Below, piece by piece: positions 31,535 to 43,757 of a DNA stretch of 64,000 nucleotides (positions are counted from its first letter, which is position 1; the number at the start of each line of letters is the position of its first letter). The stretch comes from Tubulanus polymorphus (lineage: Eukaryota > Nemertea > Palaeonemertea > Tubulaniformes > Tubulanidae): positions 24,198,650 through 24,262,649 of the forward strand of contig NC_134026.1 of NCBI RefSeq assembly GCF_964204645.1, given 5' to 3'. The notes beneath the pieces are model-generated. The model made no database searches. It was not told the origin of the DNA and was given only the letters and a program-made list of their open reading frames with translations. The position numbers and the translations under genes are program-made.

Positions 31535-33988
31535 ATGGATTGCGATAAAACCGGAAAGGTACAAAAATCTTAAATATAAGTAGCTCAATGCCTGTCCATC
31601 CAGATTGTGCGAATGATGCCATCGAATTTCCATGGACATGACAGGATACAGTATGGTGCAGAACTATAGAAGAAGTGTGCAACCAGGAAAACATACGTCA
31701 CAATTTTCGTTTCTTGTCCTGATACATCATAATATCTATTTCAATATGAGCTGTTGAGTAGGTTTACCTGTATCTAATTCCTTATCCCTATTCTTCCTTA
31801 CACTTGTGGTAAGCGAACGAACACCAATTGTAACCAGAAAATGTATTACGGGTTACCCTGTTTTAGGACGGCTAGGTACTTCACTAAAAAAAATCTTTTT
31901 TGTCTGGGATCGATTTTTGGGGATATTTCTCTTAATTTTTTGAAGACAGTTTGAATAAATCATTGGTTTGATAATCATTTAGCCGTGTATTGAAGGATTG
32001 GCATTCTCAAACTGCACAGTTTCATTGGTGTTAAGACCAAATTGTGGTATGTGTTCGACAGATTAAGCAAAATGTCCCAAAAAATCGATCTCAGACGAAA
32101 GTGAATGGCTTTAGGTAGGCCCGGATATTACAGCAGTGCTGATAGCAGATTGCTCCTCCTCGTGAATAATGACTAGATTAGTCTGACATTTAAGACTCAC
32201 ATTTAAGTTGTTTTTCCCATTCTAGGTATTTCCCCCATTGAAAAATGATACCCTTCTCAAAGCTGCTCGGGGTGAAAAGGTTAAACATGTACCAGTTTGG
32301 GTGATGAGGCAAGCCGGACGGTACTTACCAGGTACAGTTGTAGTATACTTTATTTCAAATGAATGTTTAAAAATATTTTTTGACTGCAAGTTTAGTATGG
32401 AAACTTTAATATTTCAGAATTCAAGGAGTTGAGAAGCAAGCACTCTTTCATAGAAATGTGCCATACACCAGAACTTGCTTGTGAAGTCACATTACAGGTG
32501 AAATCTTATATCCTTCAATACAACTTCATGAAAAGTCTAAGATCATAACTCAATGAATCTTATATTTTTAGCCACTCAGGAGATTTCCACTGGATGGTGC
32601 TATCATATTTTCAGACATTCTTGTTGTCAATAAAGCATTAGGTGTCGACTTTGAACTTATACCAGAGAAAGTAAGTTTTTTTGTATTCAAAAGTTTTGAT
32701 TAATTCATATTGCATAATAAATGAATGAATTATGAATATTCTAGGGTATTCATGTACCAAATCCACTAAAATCACCAGAGGACATTAGTCGTTTAAAAAC
32801 TGATATTGACATCAAGAAAGAATTGTCATATGTTTTTGATGCCATAACCTTGACTAGACATAAACTTGAAGGCAAGGTTCCACTTCTAGGATTCTGCGGT
32901 GCACCGGTATGTTTCCCTAATTTCATGTATTTTAAAATAAACACATTTGGCAAAAGCTTACTTACAGCAAATTATTCCATTTCATCTATTCTAGTGGACA
33001 CTTATGACATATATGGTTGAATCAGATAGCTCCCCTGGGAAAGAATTGGTGAAAAAATGGTTGTACGAGTATCCAGAGGCTAGTCATAAACTATTGCATA
33101 TTATAGCTAATGTACTGGTGGATTATCTAACTGAACAAGTGTTGGCTGGAGCTCAGGTATGCAGTAGGAAAAAATTTTCTGTATTCTTTTGTTTCAATCA
33201 TCTTTGCTCATATATATGTACCATGTATTTTTGCAGATGTTGCAAGTGTTTGAATCGCATGCTGGTTGTTTGGGGACAAACTTATTCAACAAATTCTCAC
33301 TACCATACGTAACTGACATAGCAAAACGCGTAAAAGAAAACCTACAAGCTAAAAATATACAACCAGTGCCCATGGTAATTTATTACTCGATAACAATATT
33401 TTGTCTTTCTAATGCAGCTTTTATTGTCATTTTTTGAAAAATTGTAATGTTTCTGTACATAGGTTATTTTTGCTAATGGAGGACACTATGCAATTGAGGA
33501 TTTAGCTCATTCAAGTTATGATGTGATTGGATTAGACTGGACTGTTAAACCCAAAAATGCAAGGTAATTTCCATCCCAGTGCTTTGAATATTGTGTAGTG
33601 TAATATTGAAAATGTCTCTTAATCATCGAAAATATTTGTATCGAATTTGAGTTTGAATATTATTTTGTGTTTTGATTTCAGGAGGTTAGCTGGAACTAGT
33701 GTTTCTCTTCAAGGCAATCTGGACCCATCTGCATTATTTGCCCCTAAGGTAAGAGGACCTAAAAAGAAATTGAGGTGAGGTGATGCATATAGACTATTGG
33801 TAATATCGTTGTTGTATTTTTTGTAGGAAGAAATTTCGAGATTGGTTAAAGAGATGTTAGATAAGTTCGGTAAAGATCGTTATATCGCAAATCTTGGTCA
33901 CGGTATATCTCGATACACAGATCCAGAACATATGGCTGCATTCGTGGAGGCTATTCATCAATATTCCACTGACTCTGATGATGAGTGA
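31535..33988 (+). CDS. UROD: Uroporphyrinogen decarboxylase (heme biosynthesis)
   Basis: Ten coding exons: 31535-31558, 32226-32331, 32418-32497, 32572-32670, 32745-32906, 32995-33156, 33237-33374, 33463-33563, 33682-33748, 33827-33988; 366 residues (human 367). The first coding exon is only 24 nt (MDCDKTGK) before a 667-bp intron. I chose it because its AAG|GTACAA donor is in phase and the joined N-terminus [16 protein letters not shown] aligns in length with the human one. The cytosolic enzyme removes four acetate carboxyls from uroporphyrinogen III to give coproporphyrinogen III. Active-site signatures are present: [10 protein letters not shown] with both arginines, FSDILVV with the essential Asp, WTLMTYMVE with Tyr, FESHAG with Ser, and NLGHG with His. 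Later exons are certain; exon 1 is less so. Confidence 0.97.
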
Positions 33989-34262
33989 TGCAGTGTTCCT
34001 ACAGAGACTGCTTCTGATTTCAGTTAATAAACCACTTGTCTTGGTTGATGATTCCTATTTCCTGCGACTTGAATGCAAATTCAAAACCCCATGTCAAATA
34101 TTTAGTTCACTCTGTTACATAGTTTCCTGCGAACAAACGTGTGGTTTAGTGAGAGTACCTGCATCATGTGTCCCTAAACATGTCTTTGATAATATTGATT
34201 TACACTTGAAACATTTTAATCTAGTCCAATAGCTATGATATTGATATACAGATATACAAATG

Positions 34263-34268
34263 TAATAA
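34263..34268 (+). terminator. Polyadenylation signal of UROD
   Basis: AATAAA 275 nt after the UROD stop, followed by a T-rich stretch, a normal animal cleavage context. Confidence 0.65.
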
Positions 34269-34665
34269 AGCTTTATGAATTTTTTGTAAGTTGTCGCAAC
34301 TTATACAGTGAAATTTTTTCCATGAAACTAACATATTTGAATCTCTTTCGTTGGTTGTTTTTTTCTTTGTGTGTATGAAGATTTTCTGAATGCTGTACAA
34401 GTACCGGTATTTTATAAGAATCAGATAATGTTCAATACAGTATTATGAAATATTGTTGCCTTAAATGAAGTGAAAATAATGTACTAGATTCTATGGTAAT
34501 GAAATGATTATCCTTTGAAAATACGGTTGGACCGTAGTTGTTTTAAATCCTTTTTATTTGAAAACAATGCGAGTGTTACTGGATTTTCTACCAAGGCTAG
34601 AGATTACTGGATGCTCCGCTGGAACCAATAAAGAAAATGATACGAAGACACCATTTGAGAATTGA

Positions 34666-36063
34666 CTACGAATGTAATAGTTTTGCATTTATTACATGTG
34701 ACATTCCAGAAACAAATGCGGAATTACAAAATTCTAGAACTAGCTGAACAAAATGATATCTTTTGTTTACATCCTCATTTCTACCATCAGAGACTCGTCG
34801 CTTTTTACTGACATGGTCAGAATTATTCTCTGCGTTCGAGTCATAATTCTGTACGTCCATCCACTGGCAAATCAGTATTTGCATACACTTAGGAAAAAGT
34901 TCAGAAACAATATCTTCTGGTGGTGGCAAATTGTCTATGCAATCTATATGATTTACTTTGAAGGTATCGACTGCTTTTTCAACATTTTGTTTTAGTCCAG
35001 CAAATTTCTTGCCTAACCAATCGGCAATTGTACATAACATATAATCACAAGTGTCATATTCCGTGACACGGCAGCTGTCACAACTTAGATCATTGATGAT
35101 TTTTAGATATTTTTCCAACAAATTATTGATCAATGAAAAAATACAGAAATTGCAGGTCGGCGTTGTATGTGAATTGTCTGAAGAAATCAACACCTGACAA
35201 AGTGTTCTAAAATTGTTAATTTCTCCACAAACATCGAAAACTGGAAATTCTGTTATCACAAAATTCTGGTGATCTGTATGAGGATTACTTTGACTGGCAG
35301 TACAATCTGCTTGATATTCCCCTGTCCTTGTATCGTTGTAATATTCATAAACTTGTGAATGAAACCGCATTTGCATGTAATGAGGAAGAGGTGCATCATC
35401 GCAAAATTGAAGCCACAAATCCTGAAATAAAGTGAAAATTGCCAAACTTAGATAAAAAATCGTAAAAAACGATTTAATGCAGATACGAGTATTTTCATTT
35501 CAGAGTACTCACCTTCAAGTGAACTAAACATAGTTTTTTCATCTCTTTAGTATGTCTTTCAAAAACTAGACTAAATAATCCGCTGACAGAGTAGAACCAT
35601 AGTGGAGTTAATGCATTCTTGATGCCTGCCACTTGAACATTCTTGAAGTCTATTCTTGTAGCCTCACCACGTTTACAAAAACTCTGATTAACCCTTGACT
35701 GGTGCTTTTGAGCAACAGGACCTCCCTGAAATATATCCGCGCCAAGGAATAAAGGGATCTGAAATAAAAAGTTAGTAGTTATAAAACCATTAGGGTTTAT
35801 ATGGGGTTTGAACCACCATTGCGTCAAAAGGGATAATAATTACATCCGCGATCAACATTGTAGTCATAAGAATCTGCGCACCGATGAAATTTTGGCCCTG
35901 TCTCCAACAATAACATCAAAATCTTATCCATTATATGATTAGAAAATAGTAAATTAGTTACCCCATCGTTTGACATAAAACACTCTTCATTTATGACATT
36001 AACATTGATGTAACGAAGCACAACTTCGCCAATTTTCATATTTTTTACATATATGTCGGCCAT
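34666..36063 (-). CDS. Unrecognised 402-residue protein, head to head with ZCCHC8
   Basis: Three coding exons are inferred: 36063 to about 35857, 35758-35513 and 35421-34666, giving about 402 residues. I do not recognise the family. The protein is Cys-rich toward the C-terminal half, largely helical in look, has no signal peptide or clear membrane helix, and carries a Lys/Arg cluster (SKKRRVSDGR) that could be a nuclear signal. Exon 2 includes LFLGADIFQGGPVAQKH and FKNVQVAGIKNALTPLWFY. The start is in GCAAGATGGCC; an in-frame Met 7 codons upstream (36084) is possible. The strongest-looking donor after exon 1 (GGAT|GTAATT at 35843) would shift exon 2 out of frame, so I placed the junction at a weaker in-frame GTTGAT donor. 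Coding quality of exons 2 and 3 (246 and 756 nt open) supports a real gene. Confidence 0.7.
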
Positions 36064-36120
36064 CTTGCTCCACAATACATCCAATTATCCGCGTTTTAGT
36101 CGTACCTGGACTTCTTCGTA
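36064..36120. promoter_or_regulatory. 57-bp bidirectional core between two start codons
   Basis: The divergent start codons of the unrecognised gene (36063) and ZCCHC8 (36121) are 57 bp apart, or 36 bp if the upstream Met is used. Both 5' leaders must be extremely short or overlap each other. No TATA box is evident. Confidence 0.6.
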
Positions 36121-39100
36121 ATGGCTGAGTGCGATATTTTCGGTGATGCCTCTTTATTTGGGGAATTTGAACGCGAAAGAACTGCCAATGGCTCTCCGGC
36201 TTACGACCAACCCCAAGAAAGCAATCCACTTGAGCGAAATGAATCAATATCTGACCCCAGCAAACCTCCCCCAGAATTTTTTATCGGGTGTTCAGATGAT
36301 TCGGAACCCGAGAATTCCGCCGCCGGCGGGACTTGTCTGGAGGAAAAGCCTACAGGTTCTGAAAATGAGAAAGAAAAGGATGCTTTGAAATCCGAAATAA
36401 TATCGTTGAAGCAAAAGATATCGGTTTTAGAATCACAAAATATCCTTTTAAATTTCCGTGCAGTGTTAAATTTTGATTATTGTTGCTGTTAGTAAAAACA
36501 AAAGCAGGTTGAAGACCCAAAATAAACAATTGTTTTGAGGTATCTTTCTCAAGTCAGTATTCAGAATTATCCTTAACCATGTTTACAGCTACGAATGATG
36601 AAAATAGCTAGACTTACAGAAGTTCCGGCGTTAGTATTAAGTGTCCCTAGAAATGTCATTTTTCAATTCACATCTTAGGGTCTACTTCTTAGGACTAATA
36701 ATTTCAACTATTTTGATTTTAATTTTTTTCAGGAATTTAGTTTTAACCGAAGAGTGTCCTGCATTTACTGTAAATTTTTTAAATAACCGACTGGCGAGGT
36801 TTGTTTTGCCAAAATCTTTTTTTGGGAAATTTGGTTTTTAAATTGACTGATTGAAATGACACGTTTACTCGCTTTCCCTTTACAGGAAATACAAAGCCAA
36901 AATTGAGAACTTCATCAGCCATTTGATATCTGAAGATGATGACGCTGAGAAAATGCCTTCTTTAAATATTCGAGTATGTTTGTACTAAGCGCAGGCTTAG
37001 GCTAAAAATGAATTAGGCCTATACCTTGTTTCTCCTAATCGGCCGGGTCATTTGGTAAACCGCAAGGAAATTTGTAATCTCATTGCTATTACTGTGGGGG
37101 TATTACTGTGTTGTTGTTAGCTTGATAATGAAAAAAGTGTACATGGTAGATAGGTGGCCAGCCGGGTAAACTTTTTTTAAGCTCGGCAGAAAGTAGAAAC
37201 AAGGTATAAATCTTTTAGCCTTGGTTTGGCCTCCCAATAGGCAGCACTTTGCATAACTAATAAAATGTTATAAGATTGTCTTTCTATTTCTAGTCTCATT
37301 ACCTGTGTTTAGCTGATGATTCATCTTTAGAAAAGATTGATAAAGATAAGGTTGATGAATTGAAAGAATCTTATACTGTAAGTTCTATATGGAATATTAT
37401 GACTATTTTCATGAAGCCCGGTCCCTGAAATCTATATGTTTGTATGTTTTTCAGGCTATCAGTAGTTGTCAATATTATCAAATGTTTATCGCGGATAGTC
37501 TTGGTTGGCCTTTAGTCGGTGGTAATCCTTCATTGACCGATAGCTGGGAAATTCCTTCGTATCCTTATATCAAAATATGAAGGCTAAAAATGATTGGTAC
37601 CTTATTTCTCATTTCTGCTAAGCTTAAAAGTTAAATAACAGGCCCTGAAGTTATAGAAATGAGCTGATTAAAAGTTTTATTGCAGTTTATTTATGTGACC
37701 ACGCCGAATATGAGAAAAAGGTATCAATTTCTTTTCGGCCTTATAATTTTGTTTTCTCATCAATCGACGTTCAATGATGTTTATATGTTCATGAGTGATT
37801 TTTCCTGATGTTTCTGTAGCTATGAACAGATCTATTTAAAATCACTACCGTATAACAAAGAGGAGGATGAAGAAGAAACAAGACCACAAAAAAGAAGGTA
37901 CTTCCATTTTTTTCTGCTTATCCGGACAAGATTTGGCCCCAATTGAAGTTTAGCTCTAGACAAATTGGAATTTGTTTTCGCTGATAAATGAATTACTCGC
38001 TTACTTCAGTTGAAACCTTACACACACTTCAGTTCTTTCTATTCAATTCAGGGATAAAGGTCCATCTTGTTTCAACTGTGGAGGTTGTCACACGATGAGA
38101 GAATGCACAGAGAAGAAAGACCCAGCAAGAATACAACAGAATCGACAAGAATTCATGGATAAATTCTCCCCTGCTACTATAAGTGGTCGTAGTGGCCGGG
38201 ATCCGAGGTTTGTACAGTAATGTTTGTACCAATGAATTTAAGTTTTTAATGATTTCTATTATTCAATATTGATACTTTTCAGATATCATGGTACAGATCC
38301 TAGGTTTAACAAATTCAAGCCTGGCGTGATTAGGTAATGATTAAGATTGCTGGGTGCTGAGGAGAATTTCAGGAAAATATGATTAACAACTGTATTACCG
38401 TAAATCTTATTTTCAGCGATGATCTAAGGAAAGCTCTGTGTTTAAGAGAAGATGAACTGCCTCCGTATATCTATCAGATGCGTGTTTATGGTTATCCACC
38501 CGGGCATCTACAAGCTGCTGAGATTTCACATTCCAGTTTCACTATGTTTGATAAGCATGGCAGAGGTAAAATTTGTTCATTTGTCTTAAAAACTAAATAT
38601 ATTATCGTTGCATTGCAGTACAAATATTTTACGGTTGAGTATGCCGCCATTAATGCCACACCAACAGAAACACATGTTACGAGAGATGATGGGTGAATCT
38701 ATGTTTAAGACTATCTAAAGCAATTTATTTTATTTATTATTAGAAACAAATAAAGAAGGTGAAGCTTTAGAGGATGGAGAGGTTGATTCTGATCGATATG
38801 GAGATTGTAAGTAGATTTCAGTTTATTTAGATGTGTATTGCATTTTCACATGCAACGCATTCTATGGATTGCTTGTTATTTCAGTGGCATTCGATTTGAA
38901 TGCAATTATTGAATATCCTGGTTTTAACACAACAGTTCCTGATGGGTTTGTTGATGTAAGTTGATTACTGGTGTAATACGTTCGAATATTATCTTACACT
39001 TTGTTTTATGAAACTTAATTTACGAATATTGACATATCATGACTTGTGTTGATTTTAGGACTCCAGTCGGTTGAGTATGCCGCCATTAATGCCACACCAA

Positions 39101-39853
39101 CAGAAACACATGTTACGAGAGATGATGGGTGAATCTATGTTTAAGACTATCGATAAACCATCGCGGAAACGGAAAGCTAGTGTTCTGTTAGACAGAGATG
39201 AACAAGACATGGACTTAGAAGATGATTCAGGTAATTTAATTGTTGATATAAAAGATTATCAGCATTTCAATGAGATCGATAGTGATTTCCCGCTATGCTG
39301 CCCTACAACTAGTGCACTACTTTCAGGTGATCCTCAAGACACGGAGGCAAAGAAACCAGTTCACACACAAATCAGTCGAATTATCGATTCATCCAGCGCT
39401 TCATCGTCGCCTGGTTCAACACCAAAGAGGGCCCAATCATTTTCTCTCGACGAACTCGAACAACAAAAACTACAACTTTTGTCACAACTCGCTAACGAAG
39501 AAGTCAGTGCAGCCGAAACAGACCCATCTATCGATGAAGATGGTGTGGTCTCCGCGCCATCGGGAGCATCGACGCCAACTCGAATGAAATCTCAAGATCA
39601 GCACTTATTTTCACCTTTTGAAACACCTACTGCAATGACTTTGTCGCGTAGTGAGTCAATCGGATTAGAACTAGGAACACCAGTTATTGAGGAATGCAAT
39701 CAAACTATCAAACTTCCTTCACCCGAAAAATGGTCAAAGGATATAACTGAACATATCCCGTATGAAAATTTACCCGAGGCAACAGGAATGTATCAGAAAA
39801 TGAGAGGTGTTATTAGAAATGTGCGTAAACAAACAAAGCCAGATAAATCATGA
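36121..39853 (+). CDS. ZCCHC8: Zinc finger CCHC domain protein 8 (NEXT complex)
   Basis: Coding exons: 36121-36464 (donor approximate), 36733-36798, 36886-36973, 37294-37377, 37455-37558, 37820-37897, 38052-38207, 38283-38333, 38417-38565, 38744-38806, 38885-38955, 39059-39853; about 682 residues (human 707). Seen are an acidic N-terminus with a coiled coil (LKSEIISLKQKISVLES), FLNNRLARKYKAKIENFI, the zinc knuckle CFNCGGCHTMREC, then RYHGTDPRFNKFKPGVIS, the PSP domain (LPPYIYQMRVYGYPPGHLQAAE), YPGFNTTVPDGF and the conserved C-terminus ENLPEATGMYQKMRGVIRN that in human activates MTR4. The protein scaffolds MTR4 and RBM7 in the nuclear exosome targeting complex. The first intron donor (GCAGT|GTTAAA) is non-ideal. 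Introns 3 and 5 contain short mobile elements, and intron 9 a copied exon fragment. Confidence 0.95.
36998..37222. mobile_element. Short inverted-repeat element (MITE-like), ZCCHC8 intron 3
   Basis: The left end AGGCTAAAAATGAATT followed by TATACCTTGTTTCTCC is matched at the right end by its near reverse complement (AGAAACAAGGTATAAAT then TTTTAGCCT). Length is about 225 bp with no coding capacity. Inner copies of GGCCGGGTCA and CAGCCGGGTA flank a unique centre. I could not define a clean target-site duplication. Confidence 0.5.
37580..37742. mobile_element. Short inverted-repeat element (MITE-like), ZCCHC8 intron 5
   Basis: About 163 bp bounded by AAGGCTAAAAATGATTGG then TACCTTATTTCTCAT on the left, and ATGAGAAAAAGGTATCAA then TTTCTTTTCGGCCTT on the right, imperfect inverted repeats of about 33 bp. 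The termini match the element in intron 3 and the ends near 2096 and 3175, so this is one dispersed family. Confidence 0.55.
38632..38715 (+). pseudogene. Exact 84-bp copy of part of the last ZCCHC8 exon, in intron 9
   Basis: Bases 38632-38715 are identical to 39068-39151, which code for part of the final ZCCHC8 exon. The copy sits in the intron between the exons ending 38565 and beginning 38744. A TTGCAG acceptor-like sequence precedes it at about 38617. In the frame continued from that acceptor it meets TGA soon after, so it would not extend the protein. Confidence 0.9.
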
Positions 39854-40297
39854 TTTATTGATACTTAATGAGGTGATATTTGCTTTCATTTCGTTGTTTA
39901 ATCAGCATTCTGGCTTCAAGGATATAGCTTACCCCGGTAGAAACTAATACGACAATTCTTAAAATCCTCTAGTTGGAATGACTTTTACCGGTAGTTGGAA
40001 CAACACTGATACAAGTGCATTTATAATTAATTCAAGTATGATGGGAGCTATTCTATTATTACTTCGTTTGGTTTCTTTTTCTTTGAAATGGGAATAATAC
40101 AAAAATTCATCTTGTTCAGATTCACACCAGATATTTTTGTTATGTCCATGCATTTTTTTCACACTGACTAAACAGTGTCTACACATGTATCAGATAATGC
40201 AGTTTTTAGATAACCTGCATATCAAGAAACTTCAACGGTCATGGATGACTCGTGGTGCTCACATAAATGTAATTGTATATATTTTTGTCAGTTTACG

Positions 40298-40303
40298 AAT
40301 AAA
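40298..40303 (+). terminator. Polyadenylation signal of ZCCHC8
   Basis: AATAAA about 445 nt after the ZCCHC8 stop codon, the first canonical signal on this strand. Confidence 0.55.
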
Positions 40304-43300
40304 AACCTTTGTAATCGAATGGTCAGTTTTCCAGTGATTTAATTCTCTCAGAAATATCTTTAAAGGTCAACCTTAAGAAAATTAAGAGAAAATGGAAAGA
40401 ATTCAGAAAATGTGATATGGTTTTTGAAGAAAAGGCCAATCGTGAATGCTAGTCTGGCCTCCATGTATCGATATTCTAGGGAACAGTTCTCTATTTGATG
40501 TTGTTTCTGATAACTAATATTAAGCTCCATCTCGTGTAACAGGATAATCTGGTACATATCCATGACAAATGATCTCTATTAATTAAGAAACTACTTAAAG
40601 TTTCAAGTTATTATTTCACATTTATTTTATCTAAAATATCATGGATATATAAAACTATGAAATCATCAATACATAAATCCATACATAAGTACTACATGAT
40701 CATTATTTTAAAAACATACCTCAAGTAATTGGAACATAGAATACTCGGTATCAGCTCCAGTAATATTTTACATTCAACTGCAGAAATGGCCTAAAGAGAT
40801 GACTGCCTTACCATTGGTTAATTAAAAAATAGTAAACAACTTCTTTCAAAGCAGCACTTGAATCAACAGATATTGAAAAAAAATTCTTGATTGAATATAC
40901 GGACAAAAATACAATGAAGAAGAAGATATGGTTAACATGAGAGTACTGAGGTAGCAGACAACTTCAATCAGGAGACTAACAGTTTCAAAGCTTACAGCTT
41001 GGTCCCAAATAAAATAAGACTAAAAGGTGGGTGTTTAGAACACTAACAGGAGAAATGAGAATGAATCATCAGCATATGGCTATTGTCAATATATCTGGCA
41101 TACATATATGTACAATGCTTGCATTGAGATAAACTTTATCTTTGAGACCATCCATCTCTTAAATGCACACATTTGAAATGAAAAGTCTTCTACCTATGGT
41201 AGGACATTCTTATAGGACAAGGTTCAACATGCGAAACAGCCATTTCTCCATCAATATCCAAGTTCTAGCCTTTGAAAATAATCATCACTGTTTAAGATAA
41301 GAGGAAGAGACAACTATGGAAGTATTAAAGAATGCAAGATGAATTCATTACGTTATTGAATTCAAAAGTGGTGGCGTGTGGCACCAAACCTCAAGTTAAG
41401 TCTAGACAAGAAAAGAAACATCTTAAAACTACAGTGAGTGGATTGTTAAGACTGAATTATCATTTCAAAATATGGATAAAGAGAATATTCCGTTGTTTGC
41501 TTTGAGCTAAATTCAACGACAAAAATAGCTTTATGTGAGGTAGCATGGTATAACGCATTTTGCTATAAAATCTGGTTATGTGCTACCTAAGTTTTTGACA
41601 GACAATCTATTTGCAGCAAACCACCAATCTTTAATCTTTAATTTGAATGACTGTGGTGAAAGTGCATCCATCATTATCATTCTTTTTATCTTTATAGGAA
41701 AGAGCAAATAGGAAAGTAACTTATTTGTACATTACTTATGTAATAGTTATGCCCCAATACACTTATATATGCATCTAATGCGCAAAAGCTGTGAATACAA
41801 AAAATTCTAATCTGACATATTCAAAACAACAGTAACTTCTATGGTTCGGGAAGACTTAACAGTTAATTCTAAATTTTGTGCAGTAAAAAAGGCTATATAC
41901 TTTTCTCAGGAAATGTATGACTTGGTCATAAAAGTATAGTATAGTTTGATAAGTATCGAAATATTTTGCCAGCAAATAATAATGATAATACTAATAATAA
42001 TTTAAATACACGTCTTAATGAATTATATTACAACATCAAACAGGAAAGATTCACACATGCGAAGTCAATTACAGGTACTCAATAAAGGCTTTTCATATGT
42101 TCGATGAATAGTTTCCAGGAATGGTACAGAGATCTAATAATATGTACCAGAATGAGAAAGCAGTGTGTAGTAACCAGGAACAAACGAAAACATACAATGC
42201 ATTTCCCTTCACAGCATATCGCATGCATGAATTGTGCAGAAAAAAAAAAGAAATATCACTCAGATTCGGTATAACAGTGAAAAATCTATCTCGACAAACA
42301 AAACTGGTCCTCTAATATCACCTTTGTTTTATAATTATCAATAACATATTCTGGACCAACAAAATATTATGTACAACCTATAAAATATGCCAATACTATA
42401 ACAATAATAATCTACCACGCCTGTGTTGGCAATTCTATAGAAATACAAAATAAACAACGCACATGTATATATTACTGAAAAATAATAATAGTGCGATTTC
42501 CAGATGAAGAAAATTTACAATAACTAACAGTTTAGATTTCGCTGAAAAAATTATAGAAAGGCTATAATTGTTTGAATTTTGCTGTTTAAGATCAGGATAT
42601 ATCCCAAAAAACAACACATTAATCATTTTGTTAATCATTTTAAGTCATTAATGCCCTATTTTTAGGAAGCTTTTTTGTTAAACAGTTATATGGATAGGCT
42701 GAAATCAATCCATTCCAGATGAGCTTAAATATCATTTGTTTTCATTGAATTCTACTCGTGACGATGAACCGCAGCTATGTAGAAACGCCACCATTACCCT
42801 GACTCGAGTGATTCATTCTTTCATTTACTTCCTTCAACATCAACGACGTATGTACACAATTAGTGCTATCAAAATTGATCGAAAATGTTTTCCCTACTTA
42901 ATATTCTACCTAATACCAGGATACATCTATCATCATTTATAAGATGTACTACCGTATTTCTTTCTGTAAAAACCTCATTTCTGTCTAAGAAAAGGCACGT
43001 CTTTTTAAATAGTATTCAATTTTCTCAATGTATATACACTCACACTACATATGCTAATCTGTAGGGATAAATTGCGTTATAAATACATTATCTGGTGATT
43101 ATATTGTTCCCTAGTAATGTGTCTGAAGACCATTTCAAACAATGAAAATAACAGTCACCAACCAACACATGCTTCCATTACATCAATAAACATGTATTTC
43201 CACCAACAAAAAAAAACTATCTGATTTATCAAATATATCACGTATCAAATATTTCCTCCAGTTTCAAATTACTAAACATTATCTCAAAACATAGATAGTA

Positions 43301-43757
43301 CAAGCTGTTTAAGACTGTAACTAATTTCAAAAATACAACATCAAAATATTTACTCAAGTAGATCTTGTTTGGTAATCAGAAAATTTTTTGTAAACATGTT
43401 TAAAGACATACCGGGTTGTCATTCATACACATACGTCAACATTCACCAAGCATTGATTATGAAATGGTTCCTCGAGACAAATGCGCCATATTTTCATATT
43501 GTTAATTAGACTTCTTAATGCTGCCTTAATCACATCACCGGAACCATTCGATCTACTGAGACCACCATCGTCCTTTTCCTCTGTTTGAGACATGCGATCC
43601 ATAAGTGCTGTCTTATGGATGCAGATGCCATCTGTCATGCAACTCCTGAGATAGGTTCAGAGCTTGCTGCGGCAGCTACAGTTGGTTTATTCTTCTCATG
43701 CAGCTTTTCACATTTCATTATTAAACATAGATCCATAATTGCGCAATCCATGCACTA
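40304..43757. other. Convergent intergenic region ZCCHC8/SETD6
   Basis: AT-rich sequence of 3.4 kb without convincing coding potential. It probably includes the 3' UTR of SETD6. ORFs of 64-75 codons here have no family resemblance or splice support. No tandem repeat or RNA gene is seen. Confidence 0.6.

Noticed and set aside
32085-32170. Alternative UROD first exon starting at ATGGCTTTAG
   Set aside because: Its only in-phase donor would leave an intron of about 65 bp with a poor signal, and the joined N-terminus does not resemble the family; the 24-nt exon at 31535 fits better.
43423-43638. 71-codon minus-strand ORF just below the SETD6 stop
   Set aside because: It lies in the likely 3' UTR, has no splice signal or family resemblance, and SETD6 already ends at a conserved C-terminus.
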